A stretch of DNA of 64,000 nucleotides, taken from NCBI GenBank assembly GCA_963784995.1, contig CAWATZ010000001.1, positions 806,001-870,000 on the forward strand, read 5' to 3'. A program made the position numbers and the translations under genes. Below, one piece after another: positions 18,381-27,067 of this stretch; position 1 is the first letter of the stretch; every line of letters starts with the position of its first letter. This DNA is from CAWATZ01 sp963784995 (GTDB lineage: Bacteria > Planctomycetota > Planctomycetia > Gemmatales > Gemmataceae). A model generated the notes under the pieces. It searched no databases. It had not been told where the DNA came from and saw only the letters and a list, made by a program, of their open reading frames with translations.

Positions 18381-21365
18381 TCAATCCGCCAGCGGCTGGG
18401 TGCTGCGCAGGTACGCGAACAGGTCGCGCACCTGCTGCTCGCTCAGCGGCTTGAGGATGCCCTCCGGCATCAGCGACTGGGCGATGACACGCATCTCCTC
18501 GATCTTGTCGCGCGGCACCACGATACTCTGGCCATCGACCCCACGCAGTACCACGATCTTGTCGTCCTTCTCCGCCAGGAAGCCGTTGAGCGTCCGGCCG
18601 TCGGCGGTGACCATCAGGTAGTTCTCGAATCCCTCCCGGATCTCCGCGCTGGGGTTGACGACGTGCAGCAGCATGTTGTCGAGGTCGTCGCGCTTGTAGG
18701 CGGTCAGGTCGGGACCGATGGAGCCGCCCTTGCCAAAGAGCTGATGGCACTTGCCGCAATGCTCCAGGAACAGCTTCTTGCCGGGGTAGGGCGATCCCTC
18801 GCCGCCGCGAATCACCTTGGCCAGCCGATCGACTTCCTGACGCATCTGGGCCGTGGTCGCGCCCTTGATCTCGCCGAAGTGCTTTTTCGCCAGCGCCGCC
18901 AGCCGGTCGTTGCGATGCAGCAGGATACGCCGCACCACCGCCTCCGGCACCGTGTCCGGCTTGATCTGCCCGTTGTCAATCGCCTCCAGCAACTGCAACG
19001 CCCACGGTCCCCGGCTGGCGAGCAGGGTCTGGGCGGCCGAGCGCACGTCGGCCGAGAAGCCGTTGTAGCGCTTGACCACCCCGGCACCAATGCTCGCATC
19101 GTTGAACGGCAACAGCGCCGTCAGCGCCGCCTGGCGGAGGTCGTCGCCCGCTTGATCCAGGACCCCGAGCAGCACCGGCATCGCCCGCTTCTCACGAATC
19201 TCACCCAGGATCGGGATCAATTGCAAGCGCTGCGTCTTGTTTGCCTTGGGATTGCCCGCCACCTTGAGGGCCTCGGCGATGGCCTCGGCATTGCCCTGGC
19301 GGACGCGCAGGGCCAGCGAACCGCCGCCCCGGGCCAGGATCGCCGCGATCAGTTCCGCCGGCAGATTGACCAGCGGCCGGCCCGTGAACGCCTGCTCGAA
19401 GCCGGTCAGCAAGCGCTTCGCGCCTTCCGCACTCGGGGCCATGCGCAGCAACCGGGCGCAAATCAGCAGGTCCTTTTGCGTCCCCGCCTGGGCATAACGG
19501 CGCATCACGCGCTCCAGGATCACCCTGTCCACCAGCGGCAAACGCCACAGCCCCGAATCCTCGAATAACGCCACGATCGCATCGCGGTCCGACGCCGCTT
19601 TCGCCTCCAGGGCCCACCACAGCAGCAGCGGCACGTGCGGATCGGTGCCATCCTCGTCATGGGTGACCAGTTGCCGCCAGATGAGTACGAGGTCGCGGGC
19701 CGGCAAGCGCCGAATCGAGCAGGCCAGCTGCACCCGCACTTCAACGTCCGGCTCGGTCCGGGCCAGCTTCACCAGGTGGGCGGCGACGGTCGCCGGGATC
19801 TGGTTCTGATCGCACAGAAGGCGGATCGTCCACAGCCTCACGTACGGATCAGCGTGTTCCAGCGCGGCCAGGGCAGCGGCCTCATCCAGCCCACCGACCA
19901 GGTTCAGCGCCCACAGACACTCCAGGGCCGCCTGCCCAGTCTTCTCCTTGACCAGCTTGCGCAGCATCGGGATCAGGGCACGGTCGCGGCGGTCGGCGAT
20001 GAGCCGGAGCGAGGTCTGCCTGACCCAGCGGTTGGGGTCTTCCACCAGTTTGCCGACCAGCTGCTCGCTGGAGAGCGTGGACAGGTCCAGTGGGACGGAT
20101 GCGGAATCCGTCCTACTGCGAATGCGATAAATGCGACCGTTGGAGTCGTCGAACTTGCCATCGGCGCTGACAAAGTGCTTCACCTGGTCGTCGTACCAAT
20201 CGCAGACGTACACCGCTCCGTCGGGACCGAGTTTGACGTCCACCGGCCGGAAGCAGGGATCGGTCGATTTGATGGCATAGCCAATGTCCTTGGTCTGGAA
20301 CGTGGAGCCATCGCGCTGCACGTCGGCGATGACGACGTTGTTCTGCAGCGGATCGACGCCGAACAGCTTGCCGTGGTACTTCTTCGGCAGCGAGCCGCCC
20401 TCGTAAATCAGGAAGTTGTGCGTGAAGCGCTGCACCTTGGGATGCTTCATCGGCGGGAAATAGCCGAAAGCGTAGGGGTTGGACAGCGCTCCATGCTTCT
20501 CGAAGCCCTTGCGGTAGTAGCCGCCCTGGACGTAGTGGAAGCCGCGCGTGTCGCCGCCGTTGTAGCCGGAGTAGACCCGGCCCTTGCTGTCGATCTCGAC
20601 GCCAAAGGCATTGCCGCCGCCCTCGGCGAAGATCTCGTAGCGGTGCGTCTCGGGGTGATAACGCCAGACGTTCTGCCCCAGCGAGTGAACGGCGTTCTTG
20701 TCGCCGGGCCGCCGCACCTTGGCCGTGACCGTGCTTCCCTGAGCGGCGTAGAGCCAACCATCCGGACCCCAGCAGAGGCTGTTGATCACTGAATGCGTGT
20801 CCTCCAGGCCGAACCCCTCCAGGTGGACCTCCGGCGGACCATCGGGCACGTCGTCGTTGTCGCGGTCCGGATAGAACAGCAGGTACGGCGGGTTCAGCAC
20901 CCACACGCCGCCCCGGCCGCGGGCCACCGCCGTGGTGATGTTCAGACCATCCACGAACGTCTTCTGCCGGGAGAAACTGCCGTCGCCGCGCACGTCTTCG
21001 TGAATGGTGATCTTGTCCTTGCCCTTGAAGTGATTGGGCGGAGGCGGCGGCACCTTGTCCCAGACCGCACGCCAGAACTTGTCCCGGCTCACCATCTTCA
21101 GCCCGGCTGGACTGGGATATTGCAGATACTGTACGACCCACATCCGGCCGCGCTCGTCGAAGTTGAGGAAGACCGGCTGCCGGACGACGGGTTCGGTCAG
21201 CACCTGGTCGAGGGCCAGGTCGTCGGGGATTGTCAGCTTCTTGAGGGCCTCGGCCGGGGACAGTGGGCCTTTCTTTTGGGGGTCGGCTCCCTGCACCAGC
21301 CAGGGCAGCGATAGACCGAAGGAGCCGGCGAGGATCAGCGAAGCGAGCCAGGGAAGCTTTTTCAT
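18381..21365 (-). CDS. PVC-type propeller, HEAT-repeat and heme-binding domain protein
   Basis: A 994-residue secreted protein. Signal peptide MKKLPWLASLILAGSFGLSLPW; N-terminal beta-propeller of the PVC membrane-bound dehydrogenase type (VFLNFDERGRMWVVQYLQYP, SLCWGPDGWLYAAQG, YVCDWYDDQVKHF); HEAT-like helical repeats (about 440-830); and a C-terminal cytochrome-c-like domain with CGKCH and PDLTAYKRDDL, as in TIGR02603. It is probably a periplasmic redox or sugar dehydrogenase-like protein; the substrate is unknown. The coding sequence contains an inserted hairpin (20088-20118) that encodes about ten residues between propeller and helical region. Confidence 0.9.
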   Translation of the reverse strand: MKKLPWLASLILAGSFGLSLPWLVQGADPQKKGPLSPAEALKKLTIPDDLALDQVLTEPVVRQPVFLNFDERGRMWVVQYLQYPSPAGLKMVSRDKFWRAVWDKVPPPPPNHFKGKDKITIHEDVRGDGSFSRQKTFVDGLNITTAVARGRGGVWVLNPPYLLFYPDRDNDDVPDGPPEVHLEGFGLEDTHSVINSLCWGPDGWLYAAQGSTVTAKVRRPGDKNAVHSLGQNVWRYHPETHRYEIFAEGGGNAFGVEIDSKGRVYSGYNGGDTRGFHYVQGGYYRKGFEKHGALSNPYAFGYFPPMKHPKVQRFTHNFLIYEGGSLPKKYHGKLFGVDPLQNNVVIADVQRDGSTFQTKDIGYAIKSTDPCFRPVDVKLGPDGAVYVCDWYDDQVKHFVSADGKFDDSNGRIYRIRSRTDSASVPLDLSTLSSEQLVGKLVEDPNRWVRQTSLRLIADRRDRALIPMLRKLVKEKTGQAALECLWALNLVGGLDEAAALAALEHADPYVRLWTIRLLCDQNQIPATVAAHLVKLARTEPDVEVRVQLACSIRRLPARDLVLIWRQLVTHDEDGTDPHVPLLLWWALEAKAASDRDAIVALFEDSGLWRLPLVDRVILERVMRRYAQAGTQKDLLICARLLRMAPSAEGAKRLLTGFEQAFTGRPLVNLPAELIAAILARGGGSLALRVRQGNAEAIAEALKVAGNPKANKTQRLQLIPILGEIREKRAMPVLLGVLDQAGDDLRQAALTALLPFNDASIGAGVVKRYNGFSADVRSAAQTLLASRGPWALQLLEAIDNGQIKPDTVPEAVVRRILLHRNDRLAALAKKHFGEIKGATTAQMRQEVDRLAKVIRGGEGSPYPGKKLFLEHCGKCHQLFGKGGSIGPDLTAYKRDDLDNMLLHVVNPSAEIREGFENYLMVTADGRTLNGFLAEKDDKIVVLRGVDGQSIVVPRDKIEEMRVIAQSLMPEGILKPLSEQQVRDLFAYLRSTQPLAD
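20088..20118. repeat. Hairpin repeat inside a coding sequence
   Basis: A 13-base stem (20088-20100 with 20106-20118, one mismatch) and a 5-base loop. It has the GTAGGACGG ends of the repeat at 12551. It lies in frame inside the propeller/heme gene at the linker before the HEAT region, giving RTDSASVPLD. Confidence 0.6.
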
Positions 21366-21544
21366 GGCAGCCAGAAGGAAGGAGTCTGTGGAGGTTCTCT
21401 TGAGGCAGTGGCTATTCTACCCGCTACCGGGGTCCGACGGCGAGAGAGAAAATGGCAACCAACCCAGACAACTGGCAGATGGATTTGTTATGATAACCGA
21501 AACAGTTCAGGGACCGATGGGAACTGCAAGTCGAGGAGTTGATC

Positions 21545-22294
21545 ATGGCGCTGCCCGCATCGCTGCTTCAGCCGATCGAAAACCATCCTTGCTTTCCGGG
21601 TGTCTGGAACAGTGACTCCGACATCCTCGTCTGTCTGGACCCGGCCAAACCGCTGCAGCGGAGCCGGGTGGTGTCCTGCACGGAGTGCTACGCCCGCTTC
21701 GGCGTGCTGGAAACCTTGCTGCCGTCGGGGATGAATTCTTCGACCCTGGCCAGCCAGCTGACGCAGCACGTGCGGACGCTGCGTGGCTTCACGCTGTCCA
21801 GCGGCGGCTATCACGCCCGCGGTCCGGGGTTCTGGGTCAGCGTGGTCTACTTCGCCACCGGCGGTCTGTTCCTGGTGGACGGCTCGCGGTCGCGGAAGAT
21901 GGGCTCCGACCTGGACCTGCTGCTGCTGGCCTTCCAGCACGGCATCCTTCAGCCCTTCGACCCCCGGCTGCTGGACCCGGCCTACTACCGCACCCAATCG
22001 ATCCACGTCAACTTCGCCACGCTGCCCGGCCCGGTGCGCTGCAAGCAGGATCTGCTGTCCTGGCCCGGCTGCCGGACCCAGGCCGCCCCCGGCTTCCAGG
22101 CCGCCACCCTGGCCGAGTTTGTCCCGGTCGCGAGCCAGGCGGCGACAGCGACGTCGAAGGGAGGCACGGGGAAATCCGGCGGGCAGACCGCGCCGGCGGC
22201 CAAGCCGAAGGTCGGCGACATCTGCCCGGTGTGCAAGGCGGAGTATCGGCTGCGGCCGCTGCTGAACGGCACTTACGTCGGGTGCCTGTGCTGA
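21545..22294 (+). CDS. Hypothetical protein with C-terminal zinc ribbon
   Basis: A 249-residue protein. A folded N-terminal region (LPASLLQPIENHPCFPGVWNS, then CTECYARFG, LSSGGYHARGPGF) is followed by a low-complexity A/T/G/K linker and a C-terminal CPVC...CLC zinc-binding pair. The start is the ATG preceded by GAGGAG; the frame opens two codons earlier with TTG. No signal peptide is present. It sits alone on the plus strand between a minus-strand gene and a toroid gene. I do not recognise the family; nucleic acid or protein binding by the ribbon is a guess. Confidence 0.7.
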   Translation: MALPASLLQPIENHPCFPGVWNSDSDILVCLDPAKPLQRSRVVSCTECYARFGVLETLLPSGMNSSTLASQLTQHVRTLRGFTLSSGGYHARGPGFWVSVVYFATGGLFLVDGSRSRKMGSDLDLLLLAFQHGILQPFDPRLLDPAYYRTQSIHVNFATLPGPVRCKQDLLSWPGCRTQAAPGFQAATLAEFVPVASQAATATSKGGTGKSGGQTAPAAKPKVGDICPVCKAEYRLRPLLNGTYVGCLC

Positions 22295-22664
22295 TCGGCC
22301 GCGTCCGACGCAAGCAGTTCTGCCGGGCGCTGGGGCATCGAATCTGCGTCAAAGCTCGGTGTCTAAACCGCGTTCCGTTTGAGACCCGGAGTTGGAGGGC
22401 GGGCCGAGCGCAGCGAGGCCCAGCACGCCTGCCTGCGTAACAGCAAGCAAACTTTTTCCTTCCTCGCTCGTCATTAGATGAAGACGAGTCAGCACGAGGT
22501 TCCCAGCCCACCCTCTCACGGGAGGCTGTTACGTAAATGTTACCTCGCGAACCGCAACACCCTGGTAAACTGACCTTCGTCTGATGACGCCCTTGACGAA
22601 CACCAAGTCCTAACCGCGTCATCCGGTCCGAGGAACCCATTCCCACTCTGGAGGAAGGTACGCA
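22295..22664. other. Gene-free stretch with a decayed repeat half
   Basis: No convincing gene. The stretch GGGCGGGCCGAGCGCAGCGA followed by GGCCC (about 22396-22420) matches one arm of the inverted repeat at 45386 with a few changes, but a clear second arm is missing. AT-richer sequence just before 22665 (TTACGTAAATGTTACC) could hold the promoter of the next gene. A GGAGGAAGG ribosome binding site lies before the ATG at 22665. Confidence 0.4.
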
Positions 22665-24062
22665 ATGAGCAAGCGCATTCTGTTCCGTCTGGTGCTGGTG
22701 CTGACACCCGTGGTGGGTCTGATTGCCCTGAGCCAGCTGGGCGCCCAGGCCCCCGAGTCAAAGAAGGAGCCGGCCAAATCCGACAAGCCCGCGGCCAAGG
22801 CCGAGGCCCCGGCGATGCCGGTCAAGCCCAAGCCGCTCAGCGACGGCGTCAAGAAGGGTCTGAGCTACCTGGTCAATCAGCAGCACAAGGACGGCGGCTG
22901 GGGCCAGGGCGGCGGCTGGCGGCAGGGCGGCAACGCCGGCGGCCGGGTCGAGGGCGCTGACGTCGCCGATCCGTCGGACCTGGGCAACACCTGCATCGCC
23001 GTGCTGGCCCTGATGCGCTCCGGCAGCACGCCCACCAAGGGCGAGTATGCCAAGAACGTCGCCCAGGGCGTCGAGTTCATCCTCAGTCGGGTCGAGAAGG
23101 CCGACAAGGATTCGCTGTATCTGACCGACGTCCGCAACACGCAACTGCAAGTCAAGATCGGGCCGTACGTGGACACGTTCCTGGCCCAGCTGGTCATGTC
23201 CGAGCTGAAGGGCAAGATGCCAGACGCCAAGGCCGAAAAGAAACTGCTGGCCGCCTTTGACAAGACCATGACCAAGATCGCCAAGCACCAGAAGGGCGAC
23301 GGCAACTTCGCCAAGAACGAGGCCTGGGCGTCCACGCTGTCGATGGCGCTGTGCAGCAAGGGCCTCAACCGGGCCGCCCAGATGGGCTTCGAGGTGCCCA
23401 AGGACGTGCTGGCCCGCGACCAGAAGGTGAATGAGGCGGGCCTGGACAGGAAGACGGGGACCTTCACCGCTCCTGCTCCCGGTTCGGCCGGCGTGCCCGC
23501 CACCAGCGATGCCGGCGTGGCGATTTACCGCCAGTCAGGCCAGACGTCGGGCCTTCAGGAATCGGTGAACACGCTCAAGCAGAAAGAGGAGCAGAACCGC
23601 ACGATCGTCAAGAGCCCCGATGCAGCGCCGGCGGCCAAGGCGGCAGCCACGGCGGACCTGACCCGGCTGGAGCAAGCGGAGACGGCCCAGAAGGTTGCCG
23701 TGGACGGTCTGATCCGGCGTCTGGACGACAAGGCGTTCATCCAGGGCTTCGGCAACAACGGCGGTGAGGAGTTCCTCAGCTACATGAACATCAGCGAGAC
23801 GCTGGTGGTCCGCGGCGGCAAGGACTGGACCGCCTGGGACAAGGGCATCTGCGACGCCCTGACCCACGCCCAGGACAAGGACGGCGGCTGGTCGGGCCAG
23901 CACTGCATCACCGGCCGGACCTTCTGCACCGGCGCCGCCCTGCTGACCATGCTGGCCGATCGCGCTCCCATCCCGGTCGTCAAGAAAGACAGCAAGAAGG
24001 AGGAGAAGAAGGACAGCAAGAAGGAAGAGAAGAAGGACAGCAAGAAGGAAGAGAAGAAGTAA
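22665..24062 (+). CDS. Secreted prenyltransferase/squalene-oxidase-like toroid protein
   Basis: A 465-residue protein with a signal peptide (MSKRILFRLVLVLTPVVGLIALSQLGAQA) and a K/P/A-rich linker. The repeats have the QW-like hallmarks GLSYLVNQQHKDGGWGQGG and TAWDKGICDALTHAQDKDGG, separated by helices, as in alpha/alpha-toroid proteins (terpene cyclase/prenyltransferase fold). A coiled-coil-like K/E/Q-rich insert lies at about 290-345. The C-terminus is three copies of KDSKKEEK. The catalytic DXDD motif of cyclases is not seen, so enzymatic cyclisation is doubtful. It lies upstream of a second toroid gene. Confidence 0.8.
   Translation: MSKRILFRLVLVLTPVVGLIALSQLGAQAPESKKEPAKSDKPAAKAEAPAMPVKPKPLSDGVKKGLSYLVNQQHKDGGWGQGGGWRQGGNAGGRVEGADVADPSDLGNTCIAVLALMRSGSTPTKGEYAKNVAQGVEFILSRVEKADKDSLYLTDVRNTQLQVKIGPYVDTFLAQLVMSELKGKMPDAKAEKKLLAAFDKTMTKIAKHQKGDGNFAKNEAWASTLSMALCSKGLNRAAQMGFEVPKDVLARDQKVNEAGLDRKTGTFTAPAPGSAGVPATSDAGVAIYRQSGQTSGLQESVNTLKQKEEQNRTIVKSPDAAPAAKAAATADLTRLEQAETAQKVAVDGLIRRLDDKAFIQGFGNNGGEEFLSYMNISETLVVRGGKDWTAWDKGICDALTHAQDKDGGWSGQHCITGRTFCTGAALLTMLADRAPIPVVKKDSKKEEKKDSKKEEKKDSKKEEKK
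23985..24056 (+). repeat. Three tandem 24-base coding repeats
   Basis: Units at 23985-24008, 24009-24032 and 24033-24056 each encode KDSKKEEK at the C-terminus of the toroid protein. They differ by one base in one unit, so amplification is recent. The product is a highly charged tail. Confidence 0.9.
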
Positions 24063-24071
24063 TGCCCTCAA

Positions 24072-24175
24072 CCCAGGGCGATGCCCTGGGCTATCGTGTT
24101 GCGCCCCTTCGGGGCAAAGACAGGGTTTTCCGCCCCGAAGGGGCGCAACACGATAGCCCAGGGCATCGCCCTGGG
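24072..24175. repeat. Long inverted repeat, family C
   Basis: Two perfect 44-base arms (24072-24115 and 24132-24175) with a 16-base spacer, between the two toroid genes. The arms contain smaller palindromes (CCCAGGGCGATGCCCTGGG; GCCCCTTCGGGGC). It extends an open frame upstream of the next gene, which can mislead start calling. Confidence 0.85.
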
Positions 24176-24215
24176 GGTCAGATTCGCTCACCCGATCCCA
24201 AACGGACTGGATCTC

Positions 24216-25469
24216 ATGACCGTCTCACGTCGCTGGTTTCTGAACGCCCTCGTGGCAGGGAGCGCCGGCTGGCTCGCGGGCTGCGGTGGTCGCAGCAGCG
24301 TGGAACGCGATCCGCCAGAGCCATCGCGTCTCGATCGCGTCAATCAGGCCCTGTCCTCCGCGGCTCGTTTCCTGGCCGGTGCGCAGTCGGCCGATGGAGC
24401 CTGGCACTCCGACGTCTACGGTCCCTTCAAGACAGGGCCAGCTCTGACGCCGCTGGTGCTGCGGACACTCCAGGCCCTGCCTGCCAGCAAGGCAGCCGAG
24501 TCCAGCTCCCGCAAGGCCACGGCTTACCTCGTGTCGCTGGTCCAGCGCGACGGCACCATTGACGGCGGTCCCCACGGCATCCCCTATCCCGTCTACACTT
24601 CAGCGGGTGCCGTTGGGGTCCTCAGCCATTCCACCAACGCCTCCCACTCCAGGGCCCGCGACTCCTGGCTCGCGTTCCTGCGCGAGCATCAGCTGACCGA
24701 GGACCTGGGCTGGCAGCCGGCCGACAAACCTTACGGCGGCTGGGGTTACGCTCCCCGGATTCCGCGCAAGCCCAAACCCGGTGAACCGTTGCCGCCGCTC
24801 ACCGAGTCGAACCTCTCCGCCACCGTTTTTGCCCTGGAGGCACTTCACGCAGCCCACGTCAAGACGGATGATCCCGCCTTCCGCAAGGCGCTGGTCTTCG
24901 TTCAGCGCTGCCAGAATTACCCGGAGGATTCAGGATTGCGCGAGCCGGACTTCGACGATGGCGGGTTCTTCTTCATCTACGACGATCCGATCCGCAACAA
25001 GGCGGGCGTGGCTGGCAAGGACCGCTCCGGCCGGGAGCGCTATTCCTCCTACGGCAGCACCACCGCCGACGGTCTGCGTGCTCTGCTGCTCTGCGGCCGG
25101 CCCACGGATGACCCCCGGGTGAAGGCGGCGCGTTCCTGGCTGGAGACGAAATTCCGCAGTGATCGCCATCCGGGGAACTACGGCAAGGATCGCGAACACA
25201 ATCGTGGAGCGGTCTATTACTATTACTGCTGCTCGGCGGCCAAGGCGCTGGATGCGCTGCGGTTGGAGGAGTTGCACACGTCCCAAGGCAAGGTCCGCTG
25301 GGCCGAGGAGCTGGCCGACGAACTGGTGCAGCGGCAGCGGCAGGACGGTTCCTGGAGCAACCCGCTTGTCCCGCAAAGGGAGGATGACCCACTGGTGGCC
25401 ACCTCCCTGGCCGCCCTGGCGATGGTGCGCTGCCGCGAGTCGATTGCTGAGCGAGTCCGCGGCGGGTGA
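24216..25469 (+). CDS. Lipoprotein with toroid (prenyltransferase-like) fold
   Basis: A 417-residue protein. The start at 24216 gives SRRWFLNALVAGSAGWLAGC: a twin-arginine-like signal ending in a lipobox (LAGC), so it is probably a Tat-exported lipoprotein. Upstream in-frame codons lie in an inverted repeat and are unlikely to be translated. The mature part has repeated helices with FLAGAQSADGAWH, VSLVQRDGTIDGG, YGGWGYAP and RQRQDGSWSNPL, typical of squalene-cyclase-fold repeats. No cyclase DXDD motif is seen. It follows a paralogous-fold gene, suggesting the pair works together. Confidence 0.8.
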   Translation: MTVSRRWFLNALVAGSAGWLAGCGGRSSVERDPPEPSRLDRVNQALSSAARFLAGAQSADGAWHSDVYGPFKTGPALTPLVLRTLQALPASKAAESSSRKATAYLVSLVQRDGTIDGGPHGIPYPVYTSAGAVGVLSHSTNASHSRARDSWLAFLREHQLTEDLGWQPADKPYGGWGYAPRIPRKPKPGEPLPPLTESNLSATVFALEALHAAHVKTDDPAFRKALVFVQRCQNYPEDSGLREPDFDDGGFFFIYDDPIRNKAGVAGKDRSGRERYSSYGSTTADGLRALLLCGRPTDDPRVKAARSWLETKFRSDRHPGNYGKDREHNRGAVYYYYCCSAAKALDALRLEELHTSQGKVRWAEELADELVQRQRQDGSWSNPLVPQREDDPLVATSLAALAMVRCRESIAERVRGG

Positions 25470-25481
25470 CGACACCGAAGT

Positions 25482-26867
25482 TCATTTTTCGGTCCCTAAC
25501 AGCCGCTTCATGGCATCCATCAGGATGGGCTCAACTTCCGGCGCGACGTTGCTGGCCCTGGGACTGGTTTCGTAGCCCCCCTGGGAATAGGCGATGGTTG
25601 TGCCAATGTAGGCCGGTCCGTAATCGCCGTAGGCCGCCATCGCCACGTGCAGGTCCGGACGCATCTTCTTGGCGGCGAGCTGGTACTCGACGAAGAGTTC
25701 TCCCGGCATGTGCAGAACCCGGCATTGCCCCATCCGGAGACAGGCAATGTCAATCGCATGCCCTGCTTTGCAGCGCATGACCCAGGCAAGCTGATCCGCC
25801 TTCGAGACGTAGCCCTTGGCCGGCTCTGCTTTCAAATCCTTGATCAGTTCCTCTTGCTTCAGATGGGGCGCCAGCGGCAGCTTGACCGGGACCGTCTCCC
25901 AGCCCACGTCCGCGGCGGTCAGCGGCTGTTTTTTTGTTTCCGCCCAGGCTCGCCTCATGCCGTCGGCCAGGCGCTGGGCGAGAACCATGCGGTTCTCCTT
26001 GTTGCCGTCGTTGTATTTGCCTGCACCAATGTTTCCCCCGGCGCCGTTGAAGTGAACCTGCAAAGCCTCGGGGACCGCCTGGCCGCGGATGAATCGGGCG
26101 ATCCCCGGGAAGTCGGGGCTGGGGATGCCGGTTCGATAGTAGCTCTGCGGATGACAGGCGTAATAGCTGAGCACCGCGATCGGCCGGTCCCCATTCCAGA
26201 ACGACAGCAGCGACACCTCCGGATCGATCACTCCTTCCGGCTCGGCCCGCAGGGCGGGGTCCTTGGTTGCGGTGTAGCGAACGGCGCGGACCTTGCCGTC
26301 GGTCCCGAGGATGCGGCGGTTGGACGCAACCTCCAACACCTTGGCGACACCCCAACCGTAATGCGTGACCGGCTGAGCGGACGCGATCGCACCGCGAATC
26401 GCCTTGGCAGCCCGATGCATCACCTCGCGATGGAAGCCGCCTTCAAACCGGCCAAAATCCTTCAACCCGAGATCGCGGATCAACCGTTCGGCCGTGAAAT
26501 CGCAACCGGGCGCGTCGTGCTGATGCAGGGTATGGACCGCGACGCGCTCGCGCGTCGTGCCGGCGGCCTCTGCCAGCGCTTCGCGAAATTGATCGTGCCC
26601 CTCGTTGGCGATGCCGATCCAATCCACCGCACACAGGACGATCGGCTTGCCGGCGCCGAGGATCACCACGCCCCGGCACCGAAGCATCAGCTCGTCGAGC
26701 CTCTTGACCGGGTCGTAAGCCATCGCCGAGCCCACCGGCGGCGTCGCGTCCACGTCAAACGTCGCGACCTTGACGGCGGCCGGCGCTGCATTTGCCGGAG
26801 GTTCGTCCGCCTGGACCGCGGCCAGGGAAATCAGCGCAAAGGCAAGGGAAAGAGTCAGCGGTTTCAT
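25482..26867 (-). CDS. Neutral/alkaline ceramidase-like secreted protein
   Basis: A 461-residue protein with a signal peptide (MKPLTLSLAFALISLAAVQA). FDVDATPPVGSAMAYDPVK is typical of the neutral/alkaline non-lysosomal ceramidase N-terminal family in planctomycetes. VLCAVDWIGIAN, VHTLHQHDAPG (His cluster likely binding metal), YYACHPQSYYRTG and VHFNGAGGNIGAGKYND follow. Members hydrolyse amides such as ceramide in some bacteria; the substrate here is unproven. No clear ribosome binding site is seen; a start four codons upstream (26879) is equally possible. It is convergent with the toroid lipoprotein gene. Confidence 0.8.
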   Translation of the reverse strand: MKPLTLSLAFALISLAAVQADEPPANAAPAAVKVATFDVDATPPVGSAMAYDPVKRLDELMLRCRGVVILGAGKPIVLCAVDWIGIANEGHDQFREALAEAAGTTRERVAVHTLHQHDAPGCDFTAERLIRDLGLKDFGRFEGGFHREVMHRAAKAIRGAIASAQPVTHYGWGVAKVLEVASNRRILGTDGKVRAVRYTATKDPALRAEPEGVIDPEVSLLSFWNGDRPIAVLSYYACHPQSYYRTGIPSPDFPGIARFIRGQAVPEALQVHFNGAGGNIGAGKYNDGNKENRMVLAQRLADGMRRAWAETKKQPLTAADVGWETVPVKLPLAPHLKQEELIKDLKAEPAKGYVSKADQLAWVMRCKAGHAIDIACLRMGQCRVLHMPGELFVEYQLAAKKMRPDLHVAMAAYGDYGPAYIGTTIAYSQGGYETSPRASNVAPEVEPILMDAMKRLLGTEK

Positions 26868-26974
26868 AGGCGTGCTCATCAGGGTGGCCTGAAAGGTTCC
26901 TCGGTCTGTCCGCAGTTCTCTTCCTATGACATTCGTTCTGGTTCGACAATTCGCCGAGGGTAGGGGGGTTGCAG

Positions 26975-27060
26975 TGTCGGAGCCGCGCACGCAGCGCAGC
27001 GGAGTAAGCGGTCGTCCGGCGAACCGCTTACTCCGCTGCGCTGCGTGCGCGGCTCCGACA
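26975..27060. repeat. Long inverted repeat, family B (copy 2)
   Basis: Two perfect 37-base arms (26975-27011 and 27024-27060) with a 12-base spacer. The inner 32 bases of each arm equal the arms at 11628-11704. It lies between the ceramidase-like gene and the end of the sigma-WD40 gene. Confidence 0.85.
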
Positions 27061-27067
27061 CAATCGC

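Noticed and set aside
24081..24215. N-terminal extension of the toroid lipoprotein gene
   Set aside because: The extension is encoded by the inverted repeat; the Tat/lipobox signal begins at the ATG at 24216.
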